The notes: generated from the letters alone by a model not told the origin. A stretch of DNA of 64,000 nucleotides from Comamonas sp. (GCA_028690035.1 JAQVCA010000003.1:248001-312000), one strand, 5' to 3'. Numbered from the stretch's first letter, positions 24,257-33,249 are shown. Program-made: numbers and translations.

Positions 24257-25517
24257 CTATACCAGTACATCGAAATGGCGCTGCACCATGCCGGTCAGCA
24301 GCGCTCGCGTACCGGCCTCGTCCAGCCCCTGCAATTGTGCGTACAGCGTGGGAGCCAGCCGGGTAAAGGTGTCGAGCACGCTGGGGTCGAAGTGGCTGCC
24401 TCGGCCCTCGTGCAAGATGGCCATTACTTTGTCAAACGGCAGCGGCTCTTTGTAGGGGCGGCGCGAACTGAGGGCATCGAACACATCGGCCACGGCAAAA
24501 ATGCGCGCCGACAGCGGGATGGCCTCGCCCACCAGGCCGCGCGGGTAACCGCTGCCGTCCCATTTTTCATGGTGGCCGCCGACCACATCGCGCGCGCCAT
24601 CGAGCCAGCCCGCGCCGGTGACGATGTCTTCGCCCAGCGCCACGTGGGTACGCATGGTGGCCATTTCGGCATCGTCCAGACGCCCGGGCTTGAGCAAGAT
24701 GCCATCGGGGATGCCGATCTTTCCCGCGTCGTGCAAAAAGCTGCCCGCAATCAGCGACTGCATGGCCGCGCCCTGCAAGCCCAGCGCCTCGGCGGTGCGG
24801 GCGGCCAGCCAGGCCACGCGGTAGTTGTGCGCGCCGGTGTCCGAGTCGCGCTTGGCAATGGCGCGGCCCAGCGCTTCCATCATGGCAATGTGCGATTCGA
24901 GTACCTGTTGCGCCTTGTGCTCGTTCTCTTTCACCAGGTGCACCACCACCGGGTAAATCACACCGCCGCACACCAGCGAGGCCAGGCACACCATCAGGCT
25001 GACGATGAAGGCGTCCGACAAAATTTGCTGGTTCTGCCATTCAGGGATGGTGCGCACACCCTCAAAGTAGCCGGTGATGGGGCCGGAGGGCGTCTCGCGC
25101 AGCGGCACAAACACGCGCAGCGCCCATTCACCCCCGGGCAGCGGCAGGCTCTCGTACGAGGACTGTTGATAGCGCGGCGTGCCGTGCTTGGGCAACCGCT
25201 GCTCCAGCGCATGGCCAGCGGGCGTGACCGATTCGGCCAGCTTGCGGCCATCGGCGCCGTAAATTTCCGCAATCTCGAACAGCCCCCCCCGTGAGCAGCC
25301 GCGCCGCCTGCTGTGCCTGGGCGCCAGCCTGGGGGCCATCCAGGCGCACACTGCCTTGCCCGGCCAGCACGCGGCGCGATTCCTCCTGGGCAAAGGCTAC
25401 CACCTCTTGTTCGGCGTTTTCGCGCGAGACCAGCCACGCCAGCGGACTGGCGCAGGCGGCCATCACCAGCGTGACGCCAGCGATGCGCCGGGCGGTTTTG
25501 CGTTGAAACGTTGGCAT
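24257..25517 (-). pseudogene. HD-GYP domain c-di-GMP phosphodiesterase, frameshifted
   Basis: The start MPTFQRKTARRIAGVTL (25517) with its membrane helix is in one frame. The rest, including a periplasmic sensor part, a second helix (IVSLMVCLASLVCGGVIYPVVV) and the HD-GYP domain (LHDAGKIGIPDGILLKPGRL; HHEKWDGSGYPRGL), is in another. The frames meet at a run of eight G on the coding strand (25283-25290). With seven G the protein would read through as ARLLTGGLFEIAEIYGADG, 419 residues, and all catalytic HD-GYP motifs are present. HD-GYP enzymes degrade cyclic di-GMP. The shift may be a real null allele, a phase-variable tract or a sequencing error. As written the gene is split. Confidence 0.8.
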
Positions 25518-25596
25518 GCTTCGCTTTCTTGGAACAAGAGGGGCACTATGCCCACAGAAAATGAACGCTCCCTGAAGAGTGGCTGGGGCAGGCAAT

Positions 25597-25604
25597 GCAA
25601 TAAT
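25597..25604 (+). promoter_or_regulatory. Candidate extended -10 promoter of rnpB
   Basis: GCAATAAT preceded by T forms TGnAATAAT, an extended -10 element with five of six matches to TATAAT. It is placed 10-12 bp before the predicted 5' end of RNase P RNA. No good -35 is visible, as is usual for extended -10 promoters. Confidence 0.35.
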
Positions 25605-25614
25605 CGCCACCGTG

Positions 25615-26042
25615 AAGCCCACCAGACCGCCGCTGGTGCAATTGTGGAAACACAGCACTGGAGGAACGTCCGGACTGCATAGGGCAGCGTAGCAGCTAAC
25701 GGCTGTCCACCGTGAGGTGAGGATCAGAGCAACAGAGACGAGTCAGGTCGTTTTCTCAGCCACCAAGGGTGTTCTATGGGGGGCCAGTGCAAGCTGGCGC
25801 CGGCTGGCGCAAGCCAGACGCTCAGGCGCAAGCCTGAAGCCCATAGCCGCACAAGGCGCGGAACGCGACTTGGGTGAAACGGGCAATCTCTACGCGCAGC
25901 AACACCAAGTAGGCACACGTTGACGGGGCCCCCGGAGTGTGCGGGTAGGTGGCATCGAGCCGGTGGGGCGACCCCCGGCCCAGAGTAATGGCGGTCACGC
26001 CCAGGCAACTGGGTGCACAGAATCCGGCTTATCGGTGGGCTT
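25615..26042 (+). ncRNA. rnpB: RNase P RNA (M1 RNA), class A
   Basis: The universally conserved core is present: GGAGGAACGTCCGGACT near the 5' end and CAGAATCCGGCTTAT near the 3' end. The predicted ends pair as AAGCCCACC with GGTGGGCTT, the P1 helix, which sets the limits at 25615 and 26042, about 428 nt. It is the catalytic subunit that removes 5' leaders from precursor tRNAs. It lies in the gap between the divergent HD-GYP and NUDIX-MBL genes. The exact ends are deduced from pairing. Confidence 0.92.
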
Positions 26043-26163
26043 CACACTTTTCACAGGTTTTTTGGGTCGCATGGACGGGCGGCCCTTGGCGCCCGCTGTA
26101 GTGCAACAGCGTGTCACTGCGGTGGCAGCATTTGCACCCCGGCCCGGGTCAATAATCGCAGCC

Positions 26164-27852
26164 ATGTTGCGATCCATCCCCCGCCCCCATTACCTCCTCC
26201 ATCCCCAGCGCGCGCAAGCGCCTTTGTTGCATGCGGCCACCCTGCTCTTGCTGCGCGGCCTGCCCAGTGGCGGCTGGGAGGTGCTGATGACGCGCCGCTC
26301 CGACAAAGCGAGCTTTGTGCCCGGCGGTTATGTTTTCCCCGGTGGGGGGATCGAGGCCCAGGACGCCCAAGACGATCTGCCCGTGCTGGCGCGCCCAGAT
26401 ATGCCTGCCCACGAGCGCCAGGCCGCCGTTGCTGCCGTGCGCGAAACGTTTGAAGAAATGGGCCTGCTGCTGGCCGTGCATGCCGATGGCCGCGCCGCCA
26501 CCCAGGCCGATGTGGAGGCACTGGAGCGCCACGCTCCGTTGTGGCCGCAGCTGGCCGCGCGTGGTCTGCGCCTGGATGTGCGCGGCGTCTGGCAGCTGGC
26601 GCATTGGACGGCCGACCCCAATGTGCCCAAGCGCTTTGCCGTACCGTTTTTTGTGGCACTGGCCCCCCAGGACCAAACCCCGGTGGCCGATGAAAGCGAG
26701 CAGTTTGAACCCGTCTGGGTGCAAGCCCAGCAAGCGCTGGCACAGTACAACGCCGGGCAGATGCCCATGATTTACCCCACCCTGCGCACCCTGGAAAAGC
26801 TGGCGCCGTACGCCAGTGCCCCGGCCCTGCTGGCCGCGGTGCAGCCCGGCCCGCTGTGGCGCACCATGCCGCGTTCGGGGCAACTACAGGGTGAGCTGTA
26901 CCGGGTGATGGAAGACGAAGCCCCCTATGGCGAAATCGCTCTGGTGTGCCCCGATGGCCAGTCGCTGCATGTTCTGGACTGGCAAAGCACCCAGGCCGTG
27001 CCCTTGCGCAAAAACCTGCTGCGCCTGACAGCGCCCAACACCAGCGTCATGACCGGCCCGGGCACCAACAGCTATCTGGTGGGCGAGGTGGCCACGGGCT
27101 ACATCGCCATCGACCCCGGCCCGGACGATGCCGCGCATGTGCAGCGCCTGTTTGACGCTGCGGGGGGCGATATTCGCCAGATTGTCTGTACCCATTCCCA
27201 CCCCGACCATGCTCCCGGCGCCTGGCTGCTGCAAGCGCTGTGCGTGCAGCAGGGGCGCACCAAGCCGCAGGTGTTGGGTTTGCCCTCAGGCCCACATGCG
27301 GCGGCCCATAGCCAGTTCAGCCCCGATTTTGAGCTACAAGATGAGGAGCTGCTCACGCTTACTGGGCAAGGGGAAAGCGGCAAAATCACCCATACTTTGC
27401 AAGTGCTGCACACGCCTGGCCATGCCAGCAACCACCTGTGCCTGCTGCTGGTGGAAGATGCCTTGCTTTTTACCGGCGACCACATCCTCAACGGCAGCAC
27501 CACCATCATCAACCCACCCGACGGCAACATGGCCGCCTACCTGGACAGCCTGCAGCGTCTGGATGCGGTGTGCGCTGCGCACCAGGTCGAGTTCTTGCTG
27601 CCCGCGCACGGCTACGTGCTGGGCAGCGCCCGCGCCGTGATCGCCCAGCTGCGCGCGCACCGCCTGGCGCGCGAGGCCAAGGTGCTGGCCGCCATGCGCG
27701 CCCTGCCCCAGGGCAGTGAACAGGACTGGGTGGCGCTGGCCTACGCCGATACGCCCCAGCCCTTATGGCCGCTGGCCACCAGAAGCCTACAGGCGCATGT
27801 GGAGCGCATACATGCTTTAGGCTTGCTGGATGTCGCACACCCTCACCCTTAA
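26164..27852 (+). CDS. NUDIX hydrolase fused to a metallo-beta-lactamase-fold hydrolase
   Basis: 562 residues from MLRSIPRPHYLLHP; longer frames run back through rnpB and are rejected. Residues about 20-220 form a NUDIX domain (VFPGGGIEAQ, then AVAAVRETFEEMGLLLAVH, the Nudix-box core). Residues about 290-520 form an MBL domain like human LACTB2 and RNase Z relatives (TGPGTNSYLVG, THSHPDHAPGAWLL with HxHxDH, LHTPGHASNHLCLLLV, LFTGDHILNGSTTIINPPDGNM). The C-terminus is a small helical tail. The likely reactions are hydrolysis of a nucleoside diphosphate-type substrate and a metal-dependent hydrolase, perhaps of a thioester or RNA. The true substrates are unknown. Its last 23 bp overlap the next gene. 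Confidence 0.88.
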   Translation: MLRSIPRPHYLLHPQRAQAPLLHAATLLLLRGLPSGGWEVLMTRRSDKASFVPGGYVFPGGGIEAQDAQDDLPVLARPDMPAHERQAAVAAVRETFEEMGLLLAVHADGRAATQADVEALERHAPLWPQLAARGLRLDVRGVWQLAHWTADPNVPKRFAVPFFVALAPQDQTPVADESEQFEPVWVQAQQALAQYNAGQMPMIYPTLRTLEKLAPYASAPALLAAVQPGPLWRTMPRSGQLQGELYRVMEDEAPYGEIALVCPDGQSLHVLDWQSTQAVPLRKNLLRLTAPNTSVMTGPGTNSYLVGEVATGYIAIDPGPDDAAHVQRLFDAAGGDIRQIVCTHSHPDHAPGAWLLQALCVQQGRTKPQVLGLPSGPHAAAHSQFSPDFELQDEELLTLTGQGESGKITHTLQVLHTPGHASNHLCLLLVEDALLFTGDHILNGSTTIINPPDGNMAAYLDSLQRLDAVCAAHQVEFLLPAHGYVLGSARAVIAQLRAHRLAREAKVLAAMRALPQGSEQDWVALAYADTPQPLWPLATRSLQAHVERIHALGLLDVAHPHP

Positions 27853-28813
27853 AAAGAAACCTGCCCCGCCTGCAGCGGCCCCCGCCCCCAAGGCCCGGGC
27901 GGCCTCGGCACCTGCTTCAGCGAAAACGTCCAAGCCCGCCCAACGGGCCACATCTTTCCAATCTGCCCAACCTTCCAAGGCGGGCACCGTGCCAGCGCGT
28001 GCAGACCGGTCTGGGCCCGTGCGCCGTACACCTGCTGCCGTGCGTTCGCCTGTGCCCGAGCCCGAAGGCGAGCGCCTGTCCAAGCGCGTGGCGCAGCTGC
28101 TCGATTGCTCACGCCGCGAGGCCGAGTGCTACATCGAAAACGGCGCCGTGCAGGTCGATGGCCAAATGGTGCAAATCGTCGGCCAGCGCGTGTTGGCACA
28201 CCAGCAAATTGCCATTGCCCCGGGCGCACGCCCCGAGCCAGTGCCCCCCGTCACCCTGCTGGTACACAAACCGGCCGGCTGGGCCTTTGCCGATGGCGCA
28301 CGCCCTGTGCGCGGTGCGAAAGGCAACGCCTGGGAGCTGCTCACCCCCGAGCGCTGGAGCCAGGGCGATGCACCCGCGCCACTCAAGCTGCTGCTCAAGC
28401 ATTTCCAGGGCCAGCAGCCGCTGCTGGTGCTGCCCGTGGCGGCCAGCGGCCTGTGCGTGCTCTCGCAAGAGCCGCGCACCATCCGCAAGCTGACCGACGA
28501 TGCACTCTATCTGGAGCAGGAAGTCATCGCCCAGGTGCAAGGCCGTGCGGGCATGGACCCCGAGGGCCTGCAGCGTTTGTGCGATGGCACGGCCATTGCG
28601 GGCAAGCGCCTGCCGCGCATCAAGGTCAGCTGGCAAAACGAAGAACGCCTGCGCTTTGCCCTGCAAGGCATTTTTGCGCATGAGGTGCAAGCCATGTGCC
28701 ACGGCGTGGGGCTGCAGCTGGTGGGCCTCAAGCGCTTGCGCATTGGTCGCATTCCACTGGGTGCCTTGCCCGAAGGGCATTGGCGCTATTTGCAACCGTG
28801 GGAGCGCTTTTAG
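27830..28813 (+). CDS. RsuA/RluF-like pseudouridine synthase homologue lacking catalytic Asp
   Basis: 327 residues. A Pro/Ala/Lys-rich tail (1-75) is followed by an S4 RNA-binding domain (ERLSKRVAQLLDCSRREAECYIENGAVQVDG) and an RsuA/RluF-type fold that ends IGRIPLGALPEGHWRYL. In active members the catalytic Asp lies in GRLDxxxxGL. Here the aligned stretch is LVLPVAASGLCVLS, with Pro at the Asp position, and the later RQIRRM motif is replaced by HEVQAM. It is therefore probably an RNA-binding protein without synthase activity. It overlaps the upstream NUDIX-MBL gene by 23 bp, implying co-expression. Confidence 0.8.
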   Translation: MSHTLTLKKKPAPPAAAPAPKARAASAPASAKTSKPAQRATSFQSAQPSKAGTVPARADRSGPVRRTPAAVRSPVPEPEGERLSKRVAQLLDCSRREAECYIENGAVQVDGQMVQIVGQRVLAHQQIAIAPGARPEPVPPVTLLVHKPAGWAFADGARPVRGAKGNAWELLTPERWSQGDAPAPLKLLLKHFQGQQPLLVLPVAASGLCVLSQEPRTIRKLTDDALYLEQEVIAQVQGRAGMDPEGLQRLCDGTAIAGKRLPRIKVSWQNEERLRFALQGIFAHEVQAMCHGVGLQLVGLKRLRIGRIPLGALPEGHWRYLQPWERF

Positions 28814-28890
28814 CGCGGCGCCCCATGCTGGCGCCACGCGGTGGCGCTGGTCATAATTGCCCCTGTTTTGCCTCTCAGTGATACCTCAAC

Positions 28891-29595
28891 ATGCACACGA
28901 ACGATTTCCCCGCGCTCACCGAGCAGCAGATCGCCCAGTACCTGCTGCTGCACCCCGAGTTTTTTGAACACCACGCCGAGCTGCTCACCCAGGTGCAGCT
29001 GGTCAGCAGCCACGACCAGCGCGTCGTCAGCCTGCAAGAGCGTCAGGCGCAAATGCTGCGCGAAAAAAATCGTTCCCTGGAGCTGCGCATTGCCGAGATG
29101 GTGCGCCACAGCAGCGAGAACGCCAGCATCGCCCACAAAGTCCACCGCTGGAGCTGCGCTCTGGCGGCCGTGCCCGATGCGCGCGCCCTGCCCCACGTGA
29201 TCAGCGAAGGCCTGCAGCGCGAGTTTGACGTGCCCCAGGTGGCCGTGCGCGTGTGGCAGGTGGCCGGGCCCTTCATGGGGCTGCCCTTCACGCTGGGCGT
29301 GAGCGAAGACGCCAAGGCCTTTGCCACCTCGCTGACCATGCCGTTTTGCGGCCCCAACCTGGGCTTTGAACCCACCACCTGGCTGCCGCGCCCCGATGAG
29401 GTGCAGTCGCTGGCGCTTTTGACGCTGCGCGAAGGCCCCAACGACAGCCAGACCCCGGCGTTTGGCCTGCTGGTGCTGGGCTCGCCCGATCCGCTGCGCT
29501 TCGATGCCACCATGGGCACCGAATTTTTGGCGCGCATTGCCGAGCAGGCCAGCGCCGCGCTGGCGCGTTTGCGCATCGGTGGCGGTGGCAACTGA
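28891..29595 (+). CDS. DUF484 family protein
   Basis: 234 residues. The N-terminus matches the family (LTEQQIAQYLLLHPEFFEHHAELL), followed by a coiled-coil stretch (VVSLQERQAQMLREKNRSLELRIAEMV) and a GAF-like C-terminal half (TPAFGLLVLGSPDPLRFDATMGTEFLARIAEQASAALARL). In many proteobacteria this gene lies beside dapF and xerC, but neither is here. Function is not established; a GAF-like fold suggests sensing or a structural role. It is preceded by a 77-bp gap and followed by a full palindromic copy of the dispersed repeat. Confidence 0.88.
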   Translation: MHTNDFPALTEQQIAQYLLLHPEFFEHHAELLTQVQLVSSHDQRVVSLQERQAQMLREKNRSLELRIAEMVRHSSENASIAHKVHRWSCALAAVPDARALPHVISEGLQREFDVPQVAVRVWQVAGPFMGLPFTLGVSEDAKAFATSLTMPFCGPNLGFEPTTWLPRPDEVQSLALLTLREGPNDSQTPAFGLLVLGSPDPLRFDATMGTEFLARIAEQASAALARLRIGGGGN

Positions 29596-29654
29596 TGCGG
29601 CTTGGGCGCAGGCCTATCTGCTTGGCAAGAGGCGCGCAGACCGGGCCGCCCCGG

Positions 29655-29754
29655 TTGCTATTTTTATAAGAGTATTTGGCGCTGACTCTTTAAGGTTTTC
29701 AATGCATATTTATATTGAAAGCCTTGATCTAAAAGCGCTACCAGCTATTGTTTT
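29655..29754. repeat. Full palindromic copy of the dispersed repeat
   Basis: The right end on the minus strand begins AATAGCTGGTAGCGCTT. The inner arms GGTTTTCAAT and ATTGAAAGCC are inverted copies (9 of 10). The left end reads TTGCTATTTTTATAAGAG. The element fills half of the 215-bp gap between the DUF484 and COG0523 genes. Its inner palindrome could be mistaken for a regulator site such as Zur, but it belongs to the repeat family. Confidence 0.65.
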
Positions 29755-29810
29755 TGCCGTTGTGCCCCATCCAGGCCCAGCGGCTTTGTGTTGCAGAAGG
29801 TGAATTTTCC

Positions 29811-30908
29811 ATGGCATTGATTCCAACCACCATCCTCACGGGCTTTTTGGGCGCGGGCAAAACCACGCTGCTCAAGCGCCTGCTCAGCGAAGCGCACGGC
29901 ATGAAAATCGCCGTGATCGAAAACGAGTTTGGTGAAGAAAACATCGACACCGACATCCTGAAAACCGAATCCAAAGAGCAAATCCTGCAGATGAGCAACG
30001 GCTGCATCTGCTGCACCATCCGCGAAGACCTGCGCGAAACCTTGCAACTGCTGGCGGCCAAACGCCGCAAGGGCCTGGTGGAGTTTGACCGCATCGTCAT
30101 CGAAACCACCGGCCTGGCCGACCCCGGCCCGGTGGTGCAGACCTTTTTTATGGACGATGAGATTGCCGAGACCTATCTGGTCGATTCCATCCTCACCCTG
30201 GTCGATGCCAAACACGCGCAGCAGCAGCTGGACGACCGCCAGGAAGCGCGCCGCCAGGTGGGTTTTGCCGACCAGATTTTCCTGAGCAAGACCGACCTCA
30301 TCAGCACGCAAGACAAAGAGGCGCTGATCCACCGCCTCAAGCACATGAACCCGCGCGCGCCCATCGAGGCGGTGCATTTTGGCCAGGTGGATTTGCACAA
30401 GGTGCTCGATTTGCGCGGCTTTAACCTGAACGCCAAGCTGGAAGTCGATCCCGATTTTCTGCAAGCCGACGAGCACGACCACAGCCACTGTGACCACGCG
30501 CACAGCCACTGTGACCATGACCACGGCCACTGCGATCACGATCACGGGCATGCCCATGAGCACGGGGCGCATTGCAAGCACCCGCACCACCATCACCACG
30601 ACGATGATGTGAAGAGCTTTGTTTACCGTGCCACACGCCCGTTCGACCCGGCCAAGCTGGAGGATTTTTTGGGTGCCATCGTCAACATCTACGGCCCGCG
30701 CATGCTGCGCTACAAGGGCGTTCTCGATATGCAGGGCACCCAGCGCAAGGTGATTTTCCAGGGCGTACACCAGCTCATGGGCAGCGACCTGGGGCCAGAG
30801 TGGGCACCGGACGAACGCCGCGAAAGCCGCATGGTGTTCATTGGCATCGACCTGCCCCAGGACATCTTGCGCCAGGGCCTCGATCAGAGTCTGGTGGCGC
30901 AGGGGTAA
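29811..30908 (+). CDS. COG0523 (CobW/ZigA-type) metal-chaperone GTPase
   Basis: 365 residues from MALIPTTILTGFLGAGKTTLL. The G3E GTPase motifs are Walker A GFLGAGKTT, ENEFGEENIDTDIL, the metal-binding CxCC in NGCICCTIRED, ETTGLADPGPV and the base motif SKTDLI. A His/Asp/Cys-rich insert of about 45 residues (from DEHDHSHCDH to HHHHHDDD) precedes the C-terminal domain and should bind several zinc ions. Such proteins are metallochaperones, most often for zinc. dksA follows 215 bp downstream, a link known from zinc-stress gene sets. No clear Zur box is visible because the upstream gap is filled by the repeat. Confidence 0.92.
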   Translation: MALIPTTILTGFLGAGKTTLLKRLLSEAHGMKIAVIENEFGEENIDTDILKTESKEQILQMSNGCICCTIREDLRETLQLLAAKRRKGLVEFDRIVIETTGLADPGPVVQTFFMDDEIAETYLVDSILTLVDAKHAQQQLDDRQEARRQVGFADQIFLSKTDLISTQDKEALIHRLKHMNPRAPIEAVHFGQVDLHKVLDLRGFNLNAKLEVDPDFLQADEHDHSHCDHAHSHCDHDHGHCDHDHGHAHEHGAHCKHPHHHHHDDDVKSFVYRATRPFDPAKLEDFLGAIVNIYGPRMLRYKGVLDMQGTQRKVIFQGVHQLMGSDLGPEWAPDERRESRMVFIGIDLPQDILRQGLDQSLVAQG

Positions 30909-31123
30909 GCGGCGTTGCGCGGTTGCGCGGTTGCGGGTTTACCCGTGGGTTGGCATTGGTTCGACCTTGACCAACCAAGCCGTGCGATATAAAGGCTGCC
31001 TTCGGCACGGGGGTCGATACAATCGCGCCCGCTTGTTCCGGCAGGGGCAGCCCGCAGCGGCGCACTCCTGCCACCCATCCATCACCCGGCAGCCTAGGCC
31101 GCCTCTGTTGTGACGCAAAAACT

Positions 31124-31618
31124 ATGACTACGACCATTTCCGCACCCCTCTCTCTGGTGGCTAAGCGCGACCCCAAGCTGGCCAACAACTGGAAGACCAA
31201 GCCCGTTGAGGAGCTGACCGATGCTGAAATCGTGGCCATGCCCGACAGCGAGTACATGAACGATGTACAGCTGGCCTATTTCCGCTTGAAACTGCAAAAA
31301 CTCAAGCAGGACATGCACGCCAACGCGGGCGAGACGGCAGAAAACCTGCGCGAGGACACCGTGGTCGTGCCCGACCCGGCCGATCGCGCCACCATCGAAG
31401 AAGAGCATGCACTGGAGCTGCGCACACGCGACCGCGAGCGCAAGTTGCTGAAAAAGATCGAACAATCGATTGCCAGCATCGACAGCGGCGAATACGGCTA
31501 CTGCGACGAGACGGGCGAGCCCATCGGCGTGCCCCGCCTGCTGGCGCGCCCCACAGCCACGCTGTCCCTAGAAGCGCAGCAGCGACGCGAATTGAAGCAA
31601 AAAATGTTTGGTGATTAA
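31124..31618 (+). CDS. dksA: RNA polymerase-binding factor DksA, one-cysteine form
   Basis: 164 residues. The coiled-coil part has the conserved DPADRATIEEEHALELRTRDRERKLLKKIEQSI with the Asp pair at the tip region. The zinc-finger part reads GEYGYCDETGEPIGVPRLLARPTATLSLEAQ: only the first of the four expected Cys remains, so it should fold without zinc, like DksA2-type proteins. DksA binds the secondary channel of RNA polymerase and, with ppGpp, mediates the stringent response. Promoter-like elements are in the 215-bp gap upstream (TTGACC at 30967, TACAAT at 31018), not confidently paired. The neighbour upstream is the COG0523 GTPase. Confidence 0.95.
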   Translation: MTTTISAPLSLVAKRDPKLANNWKTKPVEELTDAEIVAMPDSEYMNDVQLAYFRLKLQKLKQDMHANAGETAENLREDTVVVPDPADRATIEEEHALELRTRDRERKLLKKIEQSIASIDSGEYGYCDETGEPIGVPRLLARPTATLSLEAQQRRELKQKMFGD

Positions 31619-31656
31619 GCGATTACCGCAGCTGTGAGGCCGCTAGTATCAAGACC

Positions 31657-33249
31657 ATGAGCAACGAGGCTGGCACCCAGAAATCAGGCGGTTTTTTCTC
31701 CAAAGTTATGCACCTGGTGCGTGGCAAGGAGGAAGGGTCGCTGGAGAGCGTGGGCGACACCCTCAGTCTGGATAGCCGCCAAGAGCTGCGCCAGACCATG
31801 CAGCGCAAGCGGCGCAACGATGCCATACGCCTGCAAGAGTTTGCCCAGCTGCGTCAAGCGCGCCTGCAAGGTGCGCAAGGCCAGCCGGTGCAGCCCATCC
31901 CCGCTCCCATCCAGAGCTTTTTGCCGGCTGAAGAGCAGGAAAACACTCTGAAAAGCACGCAAACGTTGCGCAAGATCGATGTGATCGAGGCGCAAATGTC
32001 CAGCCAGTGGTGGGGCGATGGCCATGGCAACCGAACCCAACCTGCCGCCGGCACCTCTAGCGCCCAAGCGCGGCTCTTGCTCGGAGAAGACACCGATGCC
32101 CAGGCCGCTGCGGTTCCCACGTCTATCCAGGAGCGTCGTGCCGTGGAGTTTCAGCCACACCCCGATTTGGAAGAGCCCGCCATCCTGTTCGCCCATGGCG
32201 ATGCAGCGGCGGCGCGTACCCGTTTGCTGGAGCATTTGGCCCAGGTGTTGGGCACCGAGCCCATTGATCCCCAGCAGGCAGCCGCCTTGTGGCATGCCGC
32301 GCTGGACCTGTGCCGTGCCACCGGCGATGAAGAAACCTTTGAGCCACTGGCCATCGACTACGCCGCGCACTTTGGGCGCTCGGCACCGCTGTGGACGTCG
32401 CTGCCCGCCCAGCTGGGTATGGCGCCGCTCTACGGCAACAAACAACAGCCCGCAGCACGCAAGGGGCAGTGGCAAAGCCCTGCGGGGCTGACCAGCGGCT
32501 CGGTCACTGCGCTGCAGGCGACCATTGCACGTGCCGCCGCGCCTTGGGGCATGTCGTGGCAGCGCCTGCACTCTATCGACGATGCCGCCTTGCCCGCTTT
32601 GGCCCAGCTGCTGCACCGCTGGGCCGAGCAAAAAGGCCAGTTTGTCTGGTCGCACGCCGGGGTCTTGCTGCAGTTGCTGCAGCAGCACACGGTGCCGGGA
32701 CAAGCCGATGTTTCGCCCCAGTGGTGGCTGCTGCGCATGGCGGTGCTGCGTTTTGTGCACCGCATGGATGAATACGAGCAGGTGGCACTGGATTACTGCA
32801 TCACCTACGAGGTCTCGCCCCCGCAGTGGCAGGAGCCCCAGCACCAGTGCTTGGTGGAAGAAGAAGGAGAGGCCGACCTGACCACCCTGGACGACAGCAG
32901 CTTGCTCTCGGGCATGGACGCAGTCCCGGGCAGCCATTCCAAGGCCGCCGTGCCGCTGCAGCTGCCCATACTGGGCGATGGCCTGTTCGGCATTCTGGAG
33001 GGCGATGTGCAAGAACCCCTAGAGGCCATCGAGGCCAAGGCCGGTAGCACCCCCTGTGGGGTGGAGGTCGATTGCAGCCTGTTGATTCGCCTAGATTTTG
33101 TGGCGGCCGGCGGCCTGCTCAACTGGGCAGCCAGCATGCAGGGCAAGGGCTACCGCCTGCGCTTTGTCAATCTGCACCAGCTCACGGCGGCATTCATGCA
33201 CGTCATTGGCGTGCAAGAGCACGCCAAGTTGATGCTGCGCGCGGTCTGA
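31657..33249 (+). CDS. STAS domain protein upstream of hslV
   Basis: 530 residues. The N-terminal 150 residues are charged and probably disordered (GGFFSKVMHLVRGKEEGSL; RQTMQRKRRNDAIRLQEF). The middle is helical with Trp and Leu. The C-terminal 100 residues resemble a STAS domain (GVEVDCSLLIRLDFVAAGGLLNWAASMQGKGYRLRFVNLHQLTAAFMHVIGV), the fold of anti-sigma-factor antagonists and MlaB. No phosphorylatable Ser is obvious in the expected loop. It has no signal peptide or membrane segment. It lies between dksA (38-bp gap) and hslV (56-bp gap), an arrangement I recall from other Burkholderiales. Function unknown. Confidence 0.75.
   Translation: MSNEAGTQKSGGFFSKVMHLVRGKEEGSLESVGDTLSLDSRQELRQTMQRKRRNDAIRLQEFAQLRQARLQGAQGQPVQPIPAPIQSFLPAEEQENTLKSTQTLRKIDVIEAQMSSQWWGDGHGNRTQPAAGTSSAQARLLLGEDTDAQAAAVPTSIQERRAVEFQPHPDLEEPAILFAHGDAAAARTRLLEHLAQVLGTEPIDPQQAAALWHAALDLCRATGDEETFEPLAIDYAAHFGRSAPLWTSLPAQLGMAPLYGNKQQPAARKGQWQSPAGLTSGSVTALQATIARAAAPWGMSWQRLHSIDDAALPALAQLLHRWAEQKGQFVWSHAGVLLQLLQQHTVPGQADVSPQWWLLRMAVLRFVHRMDEYEQVALDYCITYEVSPPQWQEPQHQCLVEEEGEADLTTLDDSSLLSGMDAVPGSHSKAAVPLQLPILGDGLFGILEGDVQEPLEAIEAKAGSTPCGVEVDCSLLIRLDFVAAGGLLNWAASMQGKGYRLRFVNLHQLTAAFMHVIGVQEHAKLMLRAV

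Noticed and set aside
29691..29720. Inverted repeat upstream of the COG0523 gene as a Zur box
   Set aside because: It is the inner palindrome of a dispersed repeat copy and lacks the Zur consensus core.
30475..30606. Tandem CAC/GAC repeats as a minisatellite
   Set aside because: They encode the in-frame His/Asp-rich metal-binding insert of the COG0523 GTPase; function explains the repetition.
30967..31023. Promoter for dksA from TTGACC and TATAAA or TACAAT
   Set aside because: TTGACC to TATAAA has only 15 bp spacing and TACAAT lacks a matching -35, so no promoter is called.
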